A DNA stretch of 64,000 nucleotides from Cristatella mucedo (Eukaryota > Bryozoa > Phylactolaemata > Cristatellidae), in NCBI GenBank assembly GCA_009760855.2, contig WPIO01000079.1, positions 1,813,501 through 1,877,500 on the forward strand. The letters run 5' to 3'. The position numbers and the translations under genes are program-made. This document shows, piece by piece, positions 1 to 11,960 of this stretch (positions are counted from its first letter, which is position 1; each line of letters starts with the position of its first letter). The notes beneath the pieces were generated by a model, which did not search any database, had not been told where the DNA came from, and saw nothing but the letters and a program-made list of their open reading frames with translations.

Positions 1-204
1 AGCTCAGTAAAATCCCCAATTTGTGTGTCTCGCTTTCCAATTGACGCCACAGACTTACGAACCCCTTTAGTAGCGGTAAGAAGGTAAGAAGCGCCAGAAA
101 CACTCGTTTCGTGGCGGCTTGCTTTTTTCGCGTAGACGCGAGCCAAACAGCATTAGACGGTAGGTTACGGCGCTCGGTAAGCGGCCGGTAAAGCCTACTC
201 TGTC
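1..204. other. Unassigned flank of a LINE copy
   Basis: No open frame, repeat or recognisable element is visible here. The stretch ends where similarity to LINE family A begins at about 205. Confidence 0.3.
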
Positions 205-1900
205 GAGCCTTAGGCTTTACATATTACTGATGTTAGTTATGCATGGCAGCAACAGATCGATGCAACGTCGGAGCAGGACTGTGGAAATAGGGTCCAAAGG
301 ACTTGCTGTCTTCTTTGATTGGGATATGAACTTAAGGACGAGTTCACTATTGACCAGCTTAAATGTAGACATTGAGGTGCAGCCAGAAATCGAGGAAGAT
401 CATTTTAGGAGGGATGTTGCCATCACAGGGATAGATTCCCTGACCTTATCTATCTTCTACATAAAGAATCGGGAGAAGCGATCGGCTAGATCATCACAAG
501 GATCATCAGGTAAGGAGCTAATCTGAGAGTGTTTGTGAAGACGGTTGATCGTCGACATCAGCATTTTCGGCTTGTGCATCTGTGACTCAACAATGTTTTT
601 TTTTTTTTTTTTTTATTAAAGTTAGACTTAACCTTTGCTAGAATCGATTGGTACGACCTACAGTAGTCCTAGTTTGCCTGTCGATGGACAGCCAGTCCTG
701 ATCTTTTGTGTGCTTTTTCGAGCTCGTGCTTAATAGACCTAGCAAGTTTAATTTCTGTGGTAAAATCATAGGCCGTTTGGGTAAGGGCCCACAGTGCGCT
801 TAGTCAGAGATACAAACTCGTCGAGCGTGTCAGCTAGTGTCTTGCTGTAGCTATCTACCAATGACGACAGATCGGAGGGGAATGAGCAGCAGAGGCGAGG
901 CGGATATTCTCGCATGGAAAGCATCGATGTAAAGGGTCTTGAGGTTTCGCGATTGACAGGTGATTTTAGGGGAGCAGGGGGCGGGCACACACTGTAGGCT
1001 GAATGAGATCTGCATGTGGTCAGATAAGCAGGATGTGGTAATAATTGGTGGCGACAACATGCAGTTGTATGACACAATTTGGTCGAGTGTGTGACCATTG
1101 ATGTGAGAAGGGTCGTGCAAATGAGCCGCAAGAGACAATGAACCAGTCGATGCACGAAATTTAGTGTTGAAGGCGTCAGATAGATTATCGAATCAATGTT
1201 GAAATCACCAATAACGAGGAAGAATTGATTTCTTGCACATAAAATCGAAATGCGATCAGAGAAATCTGAGATAAAGGAGGATTTGGTCCCTGGTGGGCGA
1301 TCGACCACTGCTACTATCGGTAGCTTATTTTCGGGTAAAATCAAGACAATCGATTCAAAAGACTGCTTCAAGAGTACTGCAAATGGCTCGAAGTTGAATT
1401 TCGAGCGCATGATAACAGCTACGCCACCTCCGGTTTTGATTAGTCTAGGGATGCAAAAGAATGCGAAACCATCGGTGTTGCGTCCTTAATTGTTGGACAA
1501 TTTACTAATTTTAGCAAAGTTTCAGCTAAGGCGAGAAGGTCGAGACCATATTCCGAAATAAGGTCGATTATTATTGGAGGTTTATTGCACATTGAGCGAG
1601 AATTCCAAAGGCAAGCGTTAAGTCGGGCCGACGGAGTTATAACAGGTCTGATGACCACTCTTCGGGTCTCTGGGCATTTTTATTGAAATCATCAAGGGGA
1701 AATTTAGCCTCACGGATACTAGTTCGCGACATGACCTAGGCCGGAACCACGAAGTCAGACCTCGAGCGCGACCCTGCACCAGGCGTACCGTCTCTTTACC
1801 GCCCAAATACTGCGGGCAGCAGGCTAAAGCTGCGCTTGATGTGTGAGGACTCGCTGTACTTGAAGTGAATATTCACGAGACTGGCACGTCACTTCGGCCG
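205..1900 (-). mobile_element. LINE family A, 5' half (endonuclease part), degenerate
   Basis: Read on the minus strand, this matches the endonuclease half and the linker of the full-length copy near 53-55 kb. Visible pieces are the YRPPGTKSSF-like block (as VDRPPGTKSSF), the GDFN motif and CLSDHMQIS, which keeps the catalytic SDH histidine. The homology stops at about 205, just past the point where the RT domain should begin, so the RT half is missing. The frame is broken by several shifts and a T-tract lies near 593-615. The 5' limit (1700-1900) is uncertain, because upstream sequence differs from the other copies. This is a non-functional remnant. Confidence 0.75.
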
Positions 1901-2290
1901 TTCAATCGCATAGACGTCGCCCGGCGGCCGCGCGGCGGCGTAAAAGCCTTCGTGCTGACGGTGCTAGCAGACAGAGATGGCAGTAGCAGCAGCGGCGGCG
2001 GCGGTGTACAGTTAGTTTTTCACGAGACTACACAGTGATGTCATTTCGCCATGATGCCCCGCTAAGCCCACGGCGCTAGCTCAGAATTTGCTGTAGATGG
2101 ACGTCCCTACAGACGCCGCCAATGCATGGATTTGTGCCGGACTACTGTGTCATCAGTCATTGTCTCCGCCCTTCAAGGGATTGCTGAGGCAGTCTGAGCC
2201 CTCGCAGGGCCTCCGCCCAGCGCTCGTAGGCGTCAAAGTCAAGTTCTCTCGCATTTAATAACCAGGGTCCACTAATAAGCGTTCCCATGT
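1901..2290. other. GC-rich unassigned stretch
   Basis: The sequence is rich in CpG and contains a short (CGG)n run near 1990-2004. No supported coding frame is seen. It may belong to the 5' region of the adjacent LINE copy, but no second copy confirms that. Confidence 0.25.
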
Positions 2291-2376
2291 GTCTTATTTT
2301 TTACTCGTTGATGCTTTTCTAAGATCGATAAGCTGCTTTTCAATAAATCTTAGATGATTCTTTTTGTAAGTACTCA

Positions 2377-2632
<256 letters not shown>

Positions 2633-2754
2633 TTTGCTCCTCTTAGAGCGTAGCATAATACACATTACTATGATAAGGCTATTTACACAATGCGTCCCTC
2701 ACGATTACCATTGAAGATCACGCTAACTTTGCATGCTAGCGTTTTAAAAATAAC

Positions 2755-2855
2755 AAATAGTAATAATGCATTTGATATAGCACCCTCAGATGGCTCAATC
2801 TCTCTTTAGGCACTTTACATTTGCTGCAATAGTAGGTAATAGTTGCTGTAATGTA
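2755..2855 (-). mobile_element. LINE family A solo 3' end
   Basis: TAATAATGCATTTGATATAG followed by a degenerate hairpin and TTTACATTTGCTGCAA is the reverse complement of the family A 3' terminus. Only about 100 bp are present, so this is an extremely 5'-truncated insertion. The outer stem has mutated (GCACC and GGCAC instead of GCGCC and GGCGC). Confidence 0.8.
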
Positions 2856-2904
2856 AGGCGAAAAGAAAAGCCTCGTAGCTTCACCTCGCGAGATGTCTAC
2901 TTAC

Positions 2905-3042
2905 CGCAGCAAGGAGAAGGTACCTTAATGTAGTACCGGCACCATCCAATGCCATAATTGAATGTGCAGGCCGCCAGGCACGTAGAACTGAGTGTCACAG
3001 GCGAATTGAACTTACGAGCAAAACAAGCACACGAAGAAGAGT
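2905..3042 (-). CDS. Internal exon: WSC-like Cys-rich half-domain (copy 2)
   Basis: On the minus strand a polypyrimidine tract ending TTTTCAG precedes the exon and GTAAGTAG follows it. The exon is 138 bp, phase 1-1 and open throughout. It encodes about 46 residues with cysteines as CxC-x16-CxxxC-x8-CRYY-x6-CC. The second half (CLAAC, CRYY, VPSPCCG) matches the exon at 59874-60002 almost position for position. The CxC start and spaced cysteines resemble the C-terminal half of a WSC domain, an extracellular carbohydrate-binding module; that assignment is inferred from pattern only. With the other minus-strand exons it would belong to a secreted or membrane-anchored mosaic protein. Start codon, signal peptide and neighbouring exons are not identified. 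Confidence 0.6.
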
Positions 3043-3114
3043 CTGAAAATCAGTAGAAGGTTGTCTCACTATCAAAATTAACCAAATTTGCAAAGAAAAA
3101 CATGTCGATGATCA

Positions 3115-3265
3115 CGTCATGGTAGCTCAGCAGGTAAGGTGCTCGCTATTCACGACGAAGGTCGTGGGTTTGAAATCTGCAGTGGGTGGTTCTGTATTGC
3201 CAACTGCAAGCGGTGGTAATAGCAATTAAGGCTCTCCTACCATTCTAGCTTTCCGACACCAATCG
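3115..3265 (+). mobile_element. tRNA-derived SINE, diverged copy
   Basis: The tRNA-like head contains TGGTAGCTCAGCAGG (box A) and a box B degraded to GGGTTTGAAATCTGC. The body follows with a CAACTGCAAGCGGTGGTAATAG block like that of the better copies at 9522 and 48813. The 3' part (GGCTCTCCTACC) is diverged. Confidence 0.75.
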
Positions 3266-3319
3266 CTAGTAGCGCGTCTTGTCAATTGTAGGATTATTTT
3301 CCGAAATTGAAGCACTTAG

Positions 3320-6300
3320 GAGCATTCTATATGGAAACCGAAACAAATAAGACCTGTTAAAAGTCTATTTGTTTTTTTGTCTGACCGTAGTGTATAAGAA
3401 ATGAAATGCAAATGTACATAAAAATGCTTACTGCTTAGAGCTTGGTCTGCTACGTCTGCGCTGGCATTAGATTCGCCGGTTGCTAGTAAGTTACTCATTA
3501 GTTATGATCGTGCCAACCTATTGTCGCTTCGTTATTTTTTGTACGAATTAGACCTAGATTTTAGTGCTATCGCTAAGGTTCGTGAAATATGCATGAACAA
3601 ACTGTAAGTACATTCAAGTCGACGCGGCGGCAGCGAGCTAAGAACTCACTTCGTTAGGTATTGTTAGCTTTGTCTTGAACCACTCAACACTTTAACCTTC
3701 ATGCGTTACTGTGGATCTCTCTAACTTAGTGGTTAGTCATCAGGCGTGCTAGAAATCCTCCTTGTCTGCGAATCCTCGCCCAATGTACTACGAACCACTA
3801 TTAATAAGTAATCTTGTTTCTGAAAAAGGCCTCGACTCGATAGATTCAAGCAAAACCTGGCTAAAATTGGTAAGCAGCCTGACAATCAACTATTCAACCC
3901 CGACGCGATTCTCCGTCTTCACACCCCTAGATAAATTACAATTGTAATGAAGTAAGCTTCATTATATACTCATCCTTCAATTTCAAGTGCAGTCCCCTCG
4001 AAGCAGTCTTTCGAATCTATTGCTTTGTGTTCACCAAATAAAAGTTACTAATGGCGGCAGTAGTTTATTACCAACCAAGTACTAAGCCCTCCTTTATCTC
4101 AGATTTATCTAATCTCATTTTGATCCTGTGAGCAAGAAATCAATCTGTCCTCGCTATGATTGTGATTTAAAAAATTTATATCGATAACTTATCTGACGCT
4201 TTCAACACCGAATTTTGTGCACTGACTGACTCACTATCCCTCGTAGCTCATGCGAAGGGTCCTACTCACACCAAGGGTCATACACTCAAGCAAATTTTCT
4301 CCTATAACTGCATGCTCTCATCATCAAATATTACAAAATTCTTTATGTCTGAGCACATGCAGATCTCATTTTATTTACAACGTGTGCCCTCCTTCTCATC
4401 TAAAGTCACCCATGAAGCATGAAACATGAAGATCCTTGCAATCGAAGCTGTCCGTGCGAAAACATCTGCCCACCTCTCCTGGTCAATGACCCTTTCGACC
4501 TGTCGCCATTGATAGATTGCTATAACACAGCACTACCTGACATGCATTCTCTCCTCCACATCCAAAATCACTTGTGAATTGCGAAATCTTGAGAGTCTAA
4601 AGAGCCACCGATGCGGTCAGAACGAAAGTATCTTCTTCGCACTTGCTCTTCAAGCCTCCACCGGAACAGTCATTGTATGTAGATTGCTACAACACAATAC
4701 TTGCGGACGTGCTAAGCAAGTGTGCACCACAGACTAAGCGTTATCTTCCCCCGCAATCCAGATGGCCTATGGTTTACCGGAAACACTAAACTAGCTATGT
4801 ATACTAAGCTCAAGCTTGAAAAAGCATGAGAAGATCAGGTATGACTGTCCATCGACAGTCATACGAGGGTTACTGTACATCGTGAAATTGATCCTAGAAA
4901 AAGCCAAGTCTAACTTTTCTAACTACATTGTTGACTCACAGGCCTATAATCCAAAAATGCTGATGTCTACCATCAAGCATCTCCTTAACCGCTCCCAGGC
5001 TAGCTCTTTACCAAACAATCCTTGTGGTGACCTAACCAATCGGTTCTCTAGCTTCTGTGTCAGCAAGATAGACAAGATCAGAGAGTTTATCATTATAGTT
5101 TCAGCATCCCTTCTAGACTCCCATTCCTCAATTAAATCAACCCAGAACTCACGTCCATCGATTCAGTGCACTGCCGTTGTGTCTAAATTCAAGGAGGCCT
5201 CGGGTGACCTTATCCTAACATGTATCTCCCAGTCAAAGAAGACTATTACTTTTCTAGAACCTATTCCCACGGTCCTACTTTAAAAATTCTTAGATCTCCT
5301 GCTTCCATGCATTAAAACCATAATAGATATGTCCTTCGCCTCAGGTCTCTGCAAATTTCAAAAGACTGTTTTGATGCCACATATTAAGAAAGAAGCGCTA
5401 GACCAAGACGACTTGAACAGCTTCCATCCAGTCTCCCTTTCCTATCAGACACTGGAAAGAGTTGCGGCAGAACACCGAACTCTTATATTGAGACCTCAAA
5501 CCAAGCAAGTAAGTTCCAGTCTGGGTTTAGAGCTATTACTCAGCAGAGTCTGCATTCCTTAGGGCTTATAACGACATTCTCATTAATGTAGACGGTAAAG
5601 TCTCTCCGCTTTTTCTGCATCATCTTTCGGCCGTCTTTGACACGATTGAGCACAAAGTCCTTCTAGAGCGTCCCGGATATCTCATGGCCATCACGAGCAC
5701 TGCACTGCAATAGTTCATTTCAAATCTCAGTGGGAAGCTCCAGAGTATTAATGTGAACAGACAAAGATAATCTGAGGAACCTTGTCAAGTATGAGGTAAC
5801 TCAGGGCTCGGTCCACCTCTTTTCACAGTTTATAATCTTTCTGATGTAGTCGCCAAGCACAATCAAGGCTTTCACTTCTATGCAGATGACACTCAGTTGC
5901 ATTTTTGCTTTGATCTCTCCAAACCCTTGAGCATGTCAAATTCTCTAGGCAGACCTGTTTCATGTATCGATGACATCTGCGTGTGGATGACAGCAAACTC
6001 CTTTAAATTAAATGACGGCAAAACCAATGAACTAGTTATGGGTAAATAAAATGCGATTCAAAAATTAGAAAGCCTAACTCTCAAAATATGCCGCCGGCAT
6101 ATCTTCAGATGAATCTGCATGTAATTTAGGTGTTCTGTTCCAAATAGATCTTTAATTAGATGACCACTTCAGCTCCACAGTCAAGTCTGCCAACATTCAG
6201 CTGCATAACATTGAAAAAATTGGGACTTGCTTACAAAGAATAATACATCCAAATTGGTTTATGCATTTGCGACTGCCCATCTTGACTTCTGTAACTCACT

Positions 6301-6860
6301 GCTTGCTGGTCTACCGGCTTGTGCAATCCGGCGCTTAGAGCTGATGCAAACTCTGTATCTAGGCTTGCCTGTAATCAGCGTGCAGTTTCCATATCACACC
6401 ACTTCTCTTAACCCTTCAAGCAACGTCAAGACTTCAAGGTTCTGTCAGTTACATTTAAGTACTTTAATTGTAATAATAATAATAATAATAACACACTTGA
6501 TATAGCGCCCTCAGAGAACTCAATCTCTTTGTAGGTGGTTTAAATTCGCTGCAAAGGACCTTTATTCTCTGGCTCCAGCCTACCTAAGTGAACTATTCTC
6601 CCACCAGGCGAAGAATCGTACGACCCTCTGTTCTGACTTGAATCGTTTAGCCATACCTCATGCGAACCTAAAATCCTTTGGATACCGGGTCTTTAGTTCG
6701 CACGCTTCCAGAGCAGCCTGGAAATCGCTTCCAAATTGCTTCACGGCATCCCCTGAATCAACGACATTAATAAAAAAAACAAAAAATTGGCTTATAGATT
6801 ACTGCTCAACAGATAGAATACCCGCTCCCCTTTACAAGTACCGCATTTTAGGATGCTTTT
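3320..6860 (+). mobile_element. LINE family A, nearly full length but heavily mutated
   Basis: A plus-strand copy with 5' UTR-like sequence (3320-3600, aligning with 53090-53370), endonuclease region (about 3720-4480), linker (4816-5283) and RT (about 5330-6460). FYADDTQLHF at about 5878 retains the YADD catalytic motif. There are many stops and frameshifts, and part of the linker seems duplicated near 4530-4700. A minus-strand family A tail is inserted at about 6466-6572. The C-terminal end is recognisable to about 6770, after which the usual 3' UTR hairpin is missing. Divergence is higher than in the copy at 53-57 kb, so this insertion is probably older. Confidence 0.8.
6466..6572 (-). mobile_element. 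Nested LINE family A 3' end
   Basis: (TAA)n followed by ACACTTGATATAGCGCCC and the hairpin in reverse orientation interrupts the C-terminal RT region of the plus-strand copy. Host LINE sequence resumes at CTTTATTCTCTGGCTCC. An imperfect duplication (ACTTTAATT and ACCTTTATT) may be the target-site duplication. Confidence 0.8.
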
Positions 6861-6959
6861 TTTTATTAATTACCAAGCCTGCGATGATTATTGTAATCCA
6901 GCTAGTATGTGTCGATTCTGTTTTAACAATTACAGTTAAGGGTAGCCTTCCATGTTAAA

Positions 6960-8650
6960 GGCCCAAGGTTTTCAGCTTCCAGGGCGATTACACAGAAAAA
7001 TTAATGCACACTCGAAGTGGCCGTTTGTTATCACCCGCCAAGACCAAGTACGAGATTACCGGATAGCGGACCGCCATCGGGTGCCCAGCTGCTTCAAAGG
7101 CCGTACGTAGTTCGGCCAATGCTCGCTTGATTGAGTGCTTAGCAAGTTTACCTGCTCGGTAAGTGCCGAAAGACCGGTATGCTGACCCGCTTAGGGTTAG
7201 CCGACCTTGCGGGTCGGAGGCCGTTTAGGGTGGTAAACCGACTTAATCAGACGAAACGACAATCTCTCTTTCGCTGGAGCGGGTAAAGGCATAGTGCAAG
7301 CAGGGTCGTAGACACACTCGCCATTCCGTGTTTCATCTTGTCGCCTATTTGCTAGGGCCCTTTCGGCGAGCGATACTTTTGGCTCAGATCTGTACCGCTG
7401 TAGCCAGCTGTCCTCCCGGTCAAGGTGCCGCGACGCGAACCTTGAACGTGGCTGGGCTAAAGTCCCTGAAAGACCTGGCGTGTCACTGATGGTCCTACTT
7501 GTCGGCTAAGAGGTATCACCGGATGGATTGCCTGGCCTTTGAGGTGGTAGGTTGACAGCGCCAGTCCCCCTTCGCTCTGCGGTTTCGAGGGCCTTTCCAG
7601 CGAGTGTTGTCCATTCAGACAGGTACCACAATAGGCAATGGCCCCCTATCGCGGATTTTCTCACATCTAGGGCAAACAAGAGCTGATATTTTTTCGAAAC
7701 ATGGTTAGTAACCGACGAACTAGAGATTCCGCACCCGCTCAAGACAGTAACATTTAGGGTCCAAACCCACCCTTTATTTCCATGCCTATTATTTTTGGCG
7801 CGCCTGAGTGTATTAATAAACTACAGTATTGATAACTCAAGCTATCAACACTCTTGCACTAGCCCTGAGATAAAAAAACTACGCGTCAGTGGGTCGCCAT
7901 TTCTCGTACGGCTGGGTGCGAGAGGGAACGACGTACACCTCTAGCCTCGAACAGTAGAATATGTACGCAGAATGAGAATCGCTTGAATCGCAGAAGTATC
8001 TGAAAGGTTATAAAAACAATAGAAAAACAGAAGTCGAGCAGCCTGCTTAGCTTTGCTGATATGTAGGCTTATAAATTCTAGGGGTAAGTACTTGTAAGCA
8101 AGAAAGTTGTCGGATCAATATGTATCTTGAGAGCCAACGACGACACCAGCTGTCATCTGTTGGAATTTAGGTTAGTTGTTGATCGTAACCTAAGCTTACT
8201 CGAAAAGCCGCGATTCACGCTTTAGCTGAGCAAACTTACTGAGAAGCTGAGCCGCTCAAAGTACAAATGCCTATAGCACAGGGAAGTAGCAGCTGCGTCT
8301 GAGCAGGCTGGAGGTAATGAGAAGTGGGTGCTCTACCTAAAAGCAAGTGAACCACGTGTCCCTTTGATTTTTCAGAGACGTTATTGCTCATTGGAAGAAA
8401 TTTTTTAGGACTGTGACAAAAGGTCAGTAACAAATATGTTTATCCAAGCCTGCACGTAAATTTGAGGTGAATTATGAATTTTACCTCTATTCATTTTGAG
8501 ATCAGCAGCTGCTTTAGAGACTGTGGAACAGCATCGAGATGGATAGAAGTCACGACTAAAGAGCAGTTAACTTGTCACAGTTGTCGAGATTCTGGCCGTA
8601 GATTGCTTAAAGAGGAAATTCATTCATCAGCTGACTGACAAAAAGCCAGA
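6960..8650. other. Unassigned; GC-richer block at about 7010-7500
   Basis: No recognisable gene. The block 7010-7500 is richer in G+C and CpG than its surroundings and has no long open frame. GCACACTCGAAGTGGCCG near 7012 resembles a motif seen twice near 63.4 kb. A possible minus-strand exon at about 8235-8343 has TTTTAG and GTAAGT borders, but its phases do not match the other exons. Confidence 0.3.
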
Positions 8651-8659
8651 TTCGATCAT

Positions 8660-8745
8660 GAAGTTATATAATAATGAATTTATAATATATAATAATAGTT
8701 ATATAATAATTATATAATGTATAGTACTAATTATATATTATTCCT
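8660..8745. repeat. AT-rich low-complexity tract
   Basis: Irregular TATAATAAT/TTATATA sequence with no coding potential. Confidence 0.85.
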
Positions 8746-9521
8746 AATACTGTTAGTGTGGTGACGTCAGTGAACTTATTCTCTTTTCTGGTACTTTACA
8801 ACTCGCAGCAGTAAATATATTTATGCTGTGAGAAGTATTTAACAGCGTGTGCTTGCATCTTCGTAGGCTATATAAAATTGTGACGGGATGCTGCATCGAA
8901 AGAGGAGGATGCACAGTTATGTCAGCGGTTTTTTATGCGTGTACATGCACGAGTGAGACCTTCCTGTTAACGCCTACCAAAGATACCGGAGGACCAGTGT
9001 CGCAAGGAGAAACATGCGAATTTCTAGTTTTTTTTTGCAAGTAGACAAATCCACAACGGTTACATTTCGACGGTGATGCTAATTTGCGACTCTCTAAGGA
9101 GCTGCAAAGCTGAGATACTGAATGAACATGCTAAGCAGTAACCCGCGACTAGTAATGTAGCCGCCCGACACTAGATAAACCTTTCGAACGCCTGACCTTT
9201 GCTGGTCTGATTTTTGCGACTTGTATGAGTATGTTTAGATTGATCTGAATAAAATCAGTGCTGGTAGCTGGTGATGCGCTTGTGATACAAAAGTTAAGCT
9301 GATTGAATTGACGAATCCAAATGGTAAAAGCTGCACGGTGACGAGAGCAGCTTCCATTAAGTGTGCTACTGTTGGCTCATCTCTGGATCCCAAAGTATGC
9401 AGAGAGTGTTTTTAAAAACTGTTGCTTTACTTACTTCGAATCAATAGTCGCACAAAGATAAAAGTTACATTTGGTTTTCTAACATGCAATGTTACAACGC
9501 AAAGAAATAACTCAAGCCTAA

Positions 9522-9690
9522 GAGCCGTGATGGAACACTAGGTAAGGTGGTTGCTTTCACGACCTCGGTCCCGAGGTCATGGGTTCGATTCCTGCGGCGG
9601 GCGATCCTTTATCGCCACTGCAAGCGGTGGTGATAGCCGTAAAGACTCTTCTGTCGCTATACAAAAAGAGGCTGTTTAATCAGCTAGGAT
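9522..9690 (+). mobile_element. tRNA-derived SINE
   Basis: This well-preserved copy starts GAGCCGTGATGGAACACTAGG (box A region) and has a perfect RNA polymerase III box B, GGTTCGATTCC, about 40 bp downstream. A body with a CGCCACTGCAAGCGGTGG stem follows, ending TTTAATCAGCTAGGAT before a T run. It is about 90% identical by eye to the copy at 48813. The tRNA-like head with a non-tRNA body marks it as a SINE rather than a tRNA gene. The partner LINE cannot be identified from its 3' end. Confidence 0.88.
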
Positions 9691-10106
9691 TTTTTTTAAG
9701 TTCACGAATGGTTGCGATCTTTCATGTTGTGCGAACATTCTCATTTGACCTGATCTACCGATATTCAGGATTTTTACTTTCGCAACATGGAGCAAAGACA
9801 AAGAGAATAAACTAAATTTTATCAATCACCTATAAATGTATATTTTTTGTGAGCAGGCATACTTGAGAAAAGTAGGCCAGATCGCATGTCCATCAGCAAC
9901 TTTTTCCAGCTTATGGAAAGTCCTGAAATAGACCATTTATATTAAGGATAACTTCAACTTTTTATTTATTATTGTTTTTTTTATAAAGTATCTTAATTTT
10001 ATTGTTGAACCCATAACTGCCTAGGAATTTTATAAGGAATACTTCGCTAAGTACCTGCAGCAACTGGACATGTTACTGACTGACTCACTTACAAGATCAG
10101 CCAGAT

Positions 10107-10285
10107 TGGAAAGTCACTCCGACAATAGCAAACCCTTCTAGGCAACGGAGAGATATATACCTATTATGAATGGTTAGCACAGTGATAACTGCGACGGCTC
10201 TGTTCGCACTGTACATGACCACTTTTTGGTTCAAGATCGGCAATGACATTGCATTTTGCGCACGCTTAGAAGACTCACCGTGAGT
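10107..10285 (-). pseudogene. Possible decayed WSC N-terminal half exon
   Basis: The minus-strand translation ends LTIHNRYISLRCLEGFAIV followed by GVTFQSG. This resembles the N-terminal half of a WSC domain (typically MT...C...C...GF.YAGV.F...C). A TGA interrupts just before a GTAAGT donor, and one expected cysteine is absent. No convincing acceptor was found. It lies directly downstream of the phase 1-1 exon at 10324-10428, as expected for tandem WSC modules. The assignment is speculative. Confidence 0.3.
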
Positions 10286-10323
10286 CATAAATCTATGCCT
10301 TCATTCGTGGCAGTTGTACTTAC

Positions 10324-10428
10324 CGCCATGCATGTAATATGCAGCGTTGCTACCCTCATCGCATTGAGAGACACTAATGCTGGTCACCGTCAAATATCCT
10401 GAAGTTGTGCCATAGCTGCAGCTGCAAG
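10324..10428 (-). CDS. Internal exon: WSC-like Cys-rich half-domain (copy 3)
   Basis: A minus-strand acceptor (CGTTTCAG) and donor (GTAAGTAC) bound a 105-bp, phase 1-1 exon with no stop. It encodes about 35 residues starting CSCSYGTTSGYLTV and ending SQCDEGSNAAYYMHGG. The opening CxC, the V.S.S...C segment and the terminal GG resemble a WSC C-terminal half, but it has fewer cysteines than the exons at 2905 and 59874. Phase and strand agree with the sushi and Thr-rich exons, which supports a shared gene or gene family. Function in ligand or carbohydrate binding is inferred only. Confidence 0.5.
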
Positions 10429-10856
10429 CTGAAACGAAGATTAATATAGAATGCGTTTATTTTATGCTCGTTAATTTGATAGTTTTGCTTCCAAACTTGT
10501 CATTTTTACTTTTCCGAGAACTATACTTTTAAGGAATTTCCTCGTCTTGGTTGACCATCGCTTCAGCTTCTTGATATGGCCTTGTACAACTACTCTCTGC
10601 CGTTAACCATCACTTTAACTGCTGCGAAGCTGTACTGCGATTGCAATGCAACCGTGCTTTAAGTTTCTAAATTATTTGCAGAATATAATTTTTAAATAAA
10701 AGAGCTAACCTAAATGTGAAATAAAAAATGAACTCTTTACTTGGCATTTTATAGCTATACTTCAAATTAGACTTCATTGCCCCCATATCGGCTGATGTGA
10801 TCTGGAAGTAAATCACTAGTTTGACCCAATTAATGAATAAACTAGTAAATTAATAT

Positions 10857-11015
10857 TAGCTGATTTAGCAGCCTCGTTTTTGGTGGCAGAAAAGCTCCAA
10901 TAGCTATTGCCACCACTTACAGTTGGAAATCAAGAGCCGCCCACTGCAGCATTTGAACCCACGACATCGGCCATGAAGAGCGAGCACCTTTTCTCCTGGG
11001 CTATCACCGCCCATT
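10857..11015 (-). mobile_element. tRNA-derived SINE
   Basis: Reverse complement of the SINE: the 3' end comes first (CTGATTTAGCAGCCTCGTTT), then the CCACCACTTACAGTTGG stem region, a degraded box B (TTTGAACCCACGAC) and the box A side at about 11000. Confidence 0.75.
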
Positions 11016-11357
11016 AGTTCAGACCCTTTTCCTTTATACCTAAAACTTTTGAGATACCTAGACCTACTCTAAATAATAACAATGTCCAAAGTCTAAGGTT
11101 TTACCCCTAGATTTATCAATGACCTTATTAAGGCCACTAATACAGAAGGAGCAGTTGGTGGCTGATCAGCCTAACACTAGAATTTAAGCACTACAAGTTG
11201 CACTATTTGGATTTCTTAATTAAAAAAAATAAATCCATGTGCATGGCATGACTTATAAAAGATTGCTGACTTAAGTATAATATAATGGCTAATTATGCTG
11301 GATTTTTTAGTGGAGTTGGATATCGGTGACCAGCTGGTACTTTAATCAGCCGGTGTC

Positions 11358-11396
11358 TCGATCAACCATGAGCTTCGATTGCTCATGGTTGATCGA
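11358..11396. repeat. Perfect 16-bp inverted repeat, 7-bp loop
   Basis: TCGATCAACCATGAGC at 11358-11373 and its exact complement at 11381-11396 flank TTCGATT. It lies at the 5' edge of a truncated LINE B copy, which suggests a snap-back event during reverse transcription, though this is inference. Confidence 0.9.
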
Positions 11397-11399
11397 AGG

Positions 11400-11960
11400 A
11401 TGCAAAGCTGAAGCTCTTACTCTGACCGTGGCTAGGTGCCTTTACACCTAGCTGAACAGCTTTCAGTCTCATCTTGTCCTCAGATCCCCTATTGGGAATT
11501 ATTAGCTGGTCAATCCATGGAATTAAATACAATTGCTGGTGACAGAAGCTTTTGCTGTGCGTATCTAGGACTGTGGAACTCATTTTCACGATTCTTACAC
11601 AGCGACATCACTTCCTCTGCTACCGACTTTGGCACATCATTACAAACCGTCCGAGGCTGCTAGTGACTTAGCAAATGAAGAGTGCCTGGAAAAAGATTGG
11701 TTTCTGTGAAGGCCCTACATCAAATGTATTATTATTATTCCCGAAAATGCCCTAATGAGTAAACTATGCTTCCCACTTTCTCTTTGTTGCCTGAGATTAA
11801 GCCTGTTGGCTACCGAATGTTATCGAAAGCCGCTTGTGCTTGGAGTGGGCTATGGAAGACTTTAAAGCCAATCACCCACTTAGTCTTTGTGCCGTTGTGG
11901 TAATTACAGATGAAGATACACTTCATTATATTACACTACAGGCAGAATTGACTGCAAAGT
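11400..11960 (+). mobile_element. LINE family B 3' portion
   Basis: The plus-strand translation retains the C-terminal family B block (LRS.I.N, then LWNS-like DCGTH, F.HS.T.SSATDFGT). It is followed by the 3' UTR marker CTTCCCACTTTCTCTTTGTTG at about 11770, also seen at 23320 (reverse) and 32360. The copy is 5' truncated and has stops. The end near 11930-11960 (TACACTTCATTATATTACAC) resembles the end at about 32500. Confidence 0.7.

Noticed and set aside
8235-8343. Minus-strand exon between TTTTAG and GTAAGT
   Set aside because: Its phases are 1 and 2, unlike the symmetric exons, and the peptide is not a recognisable module.
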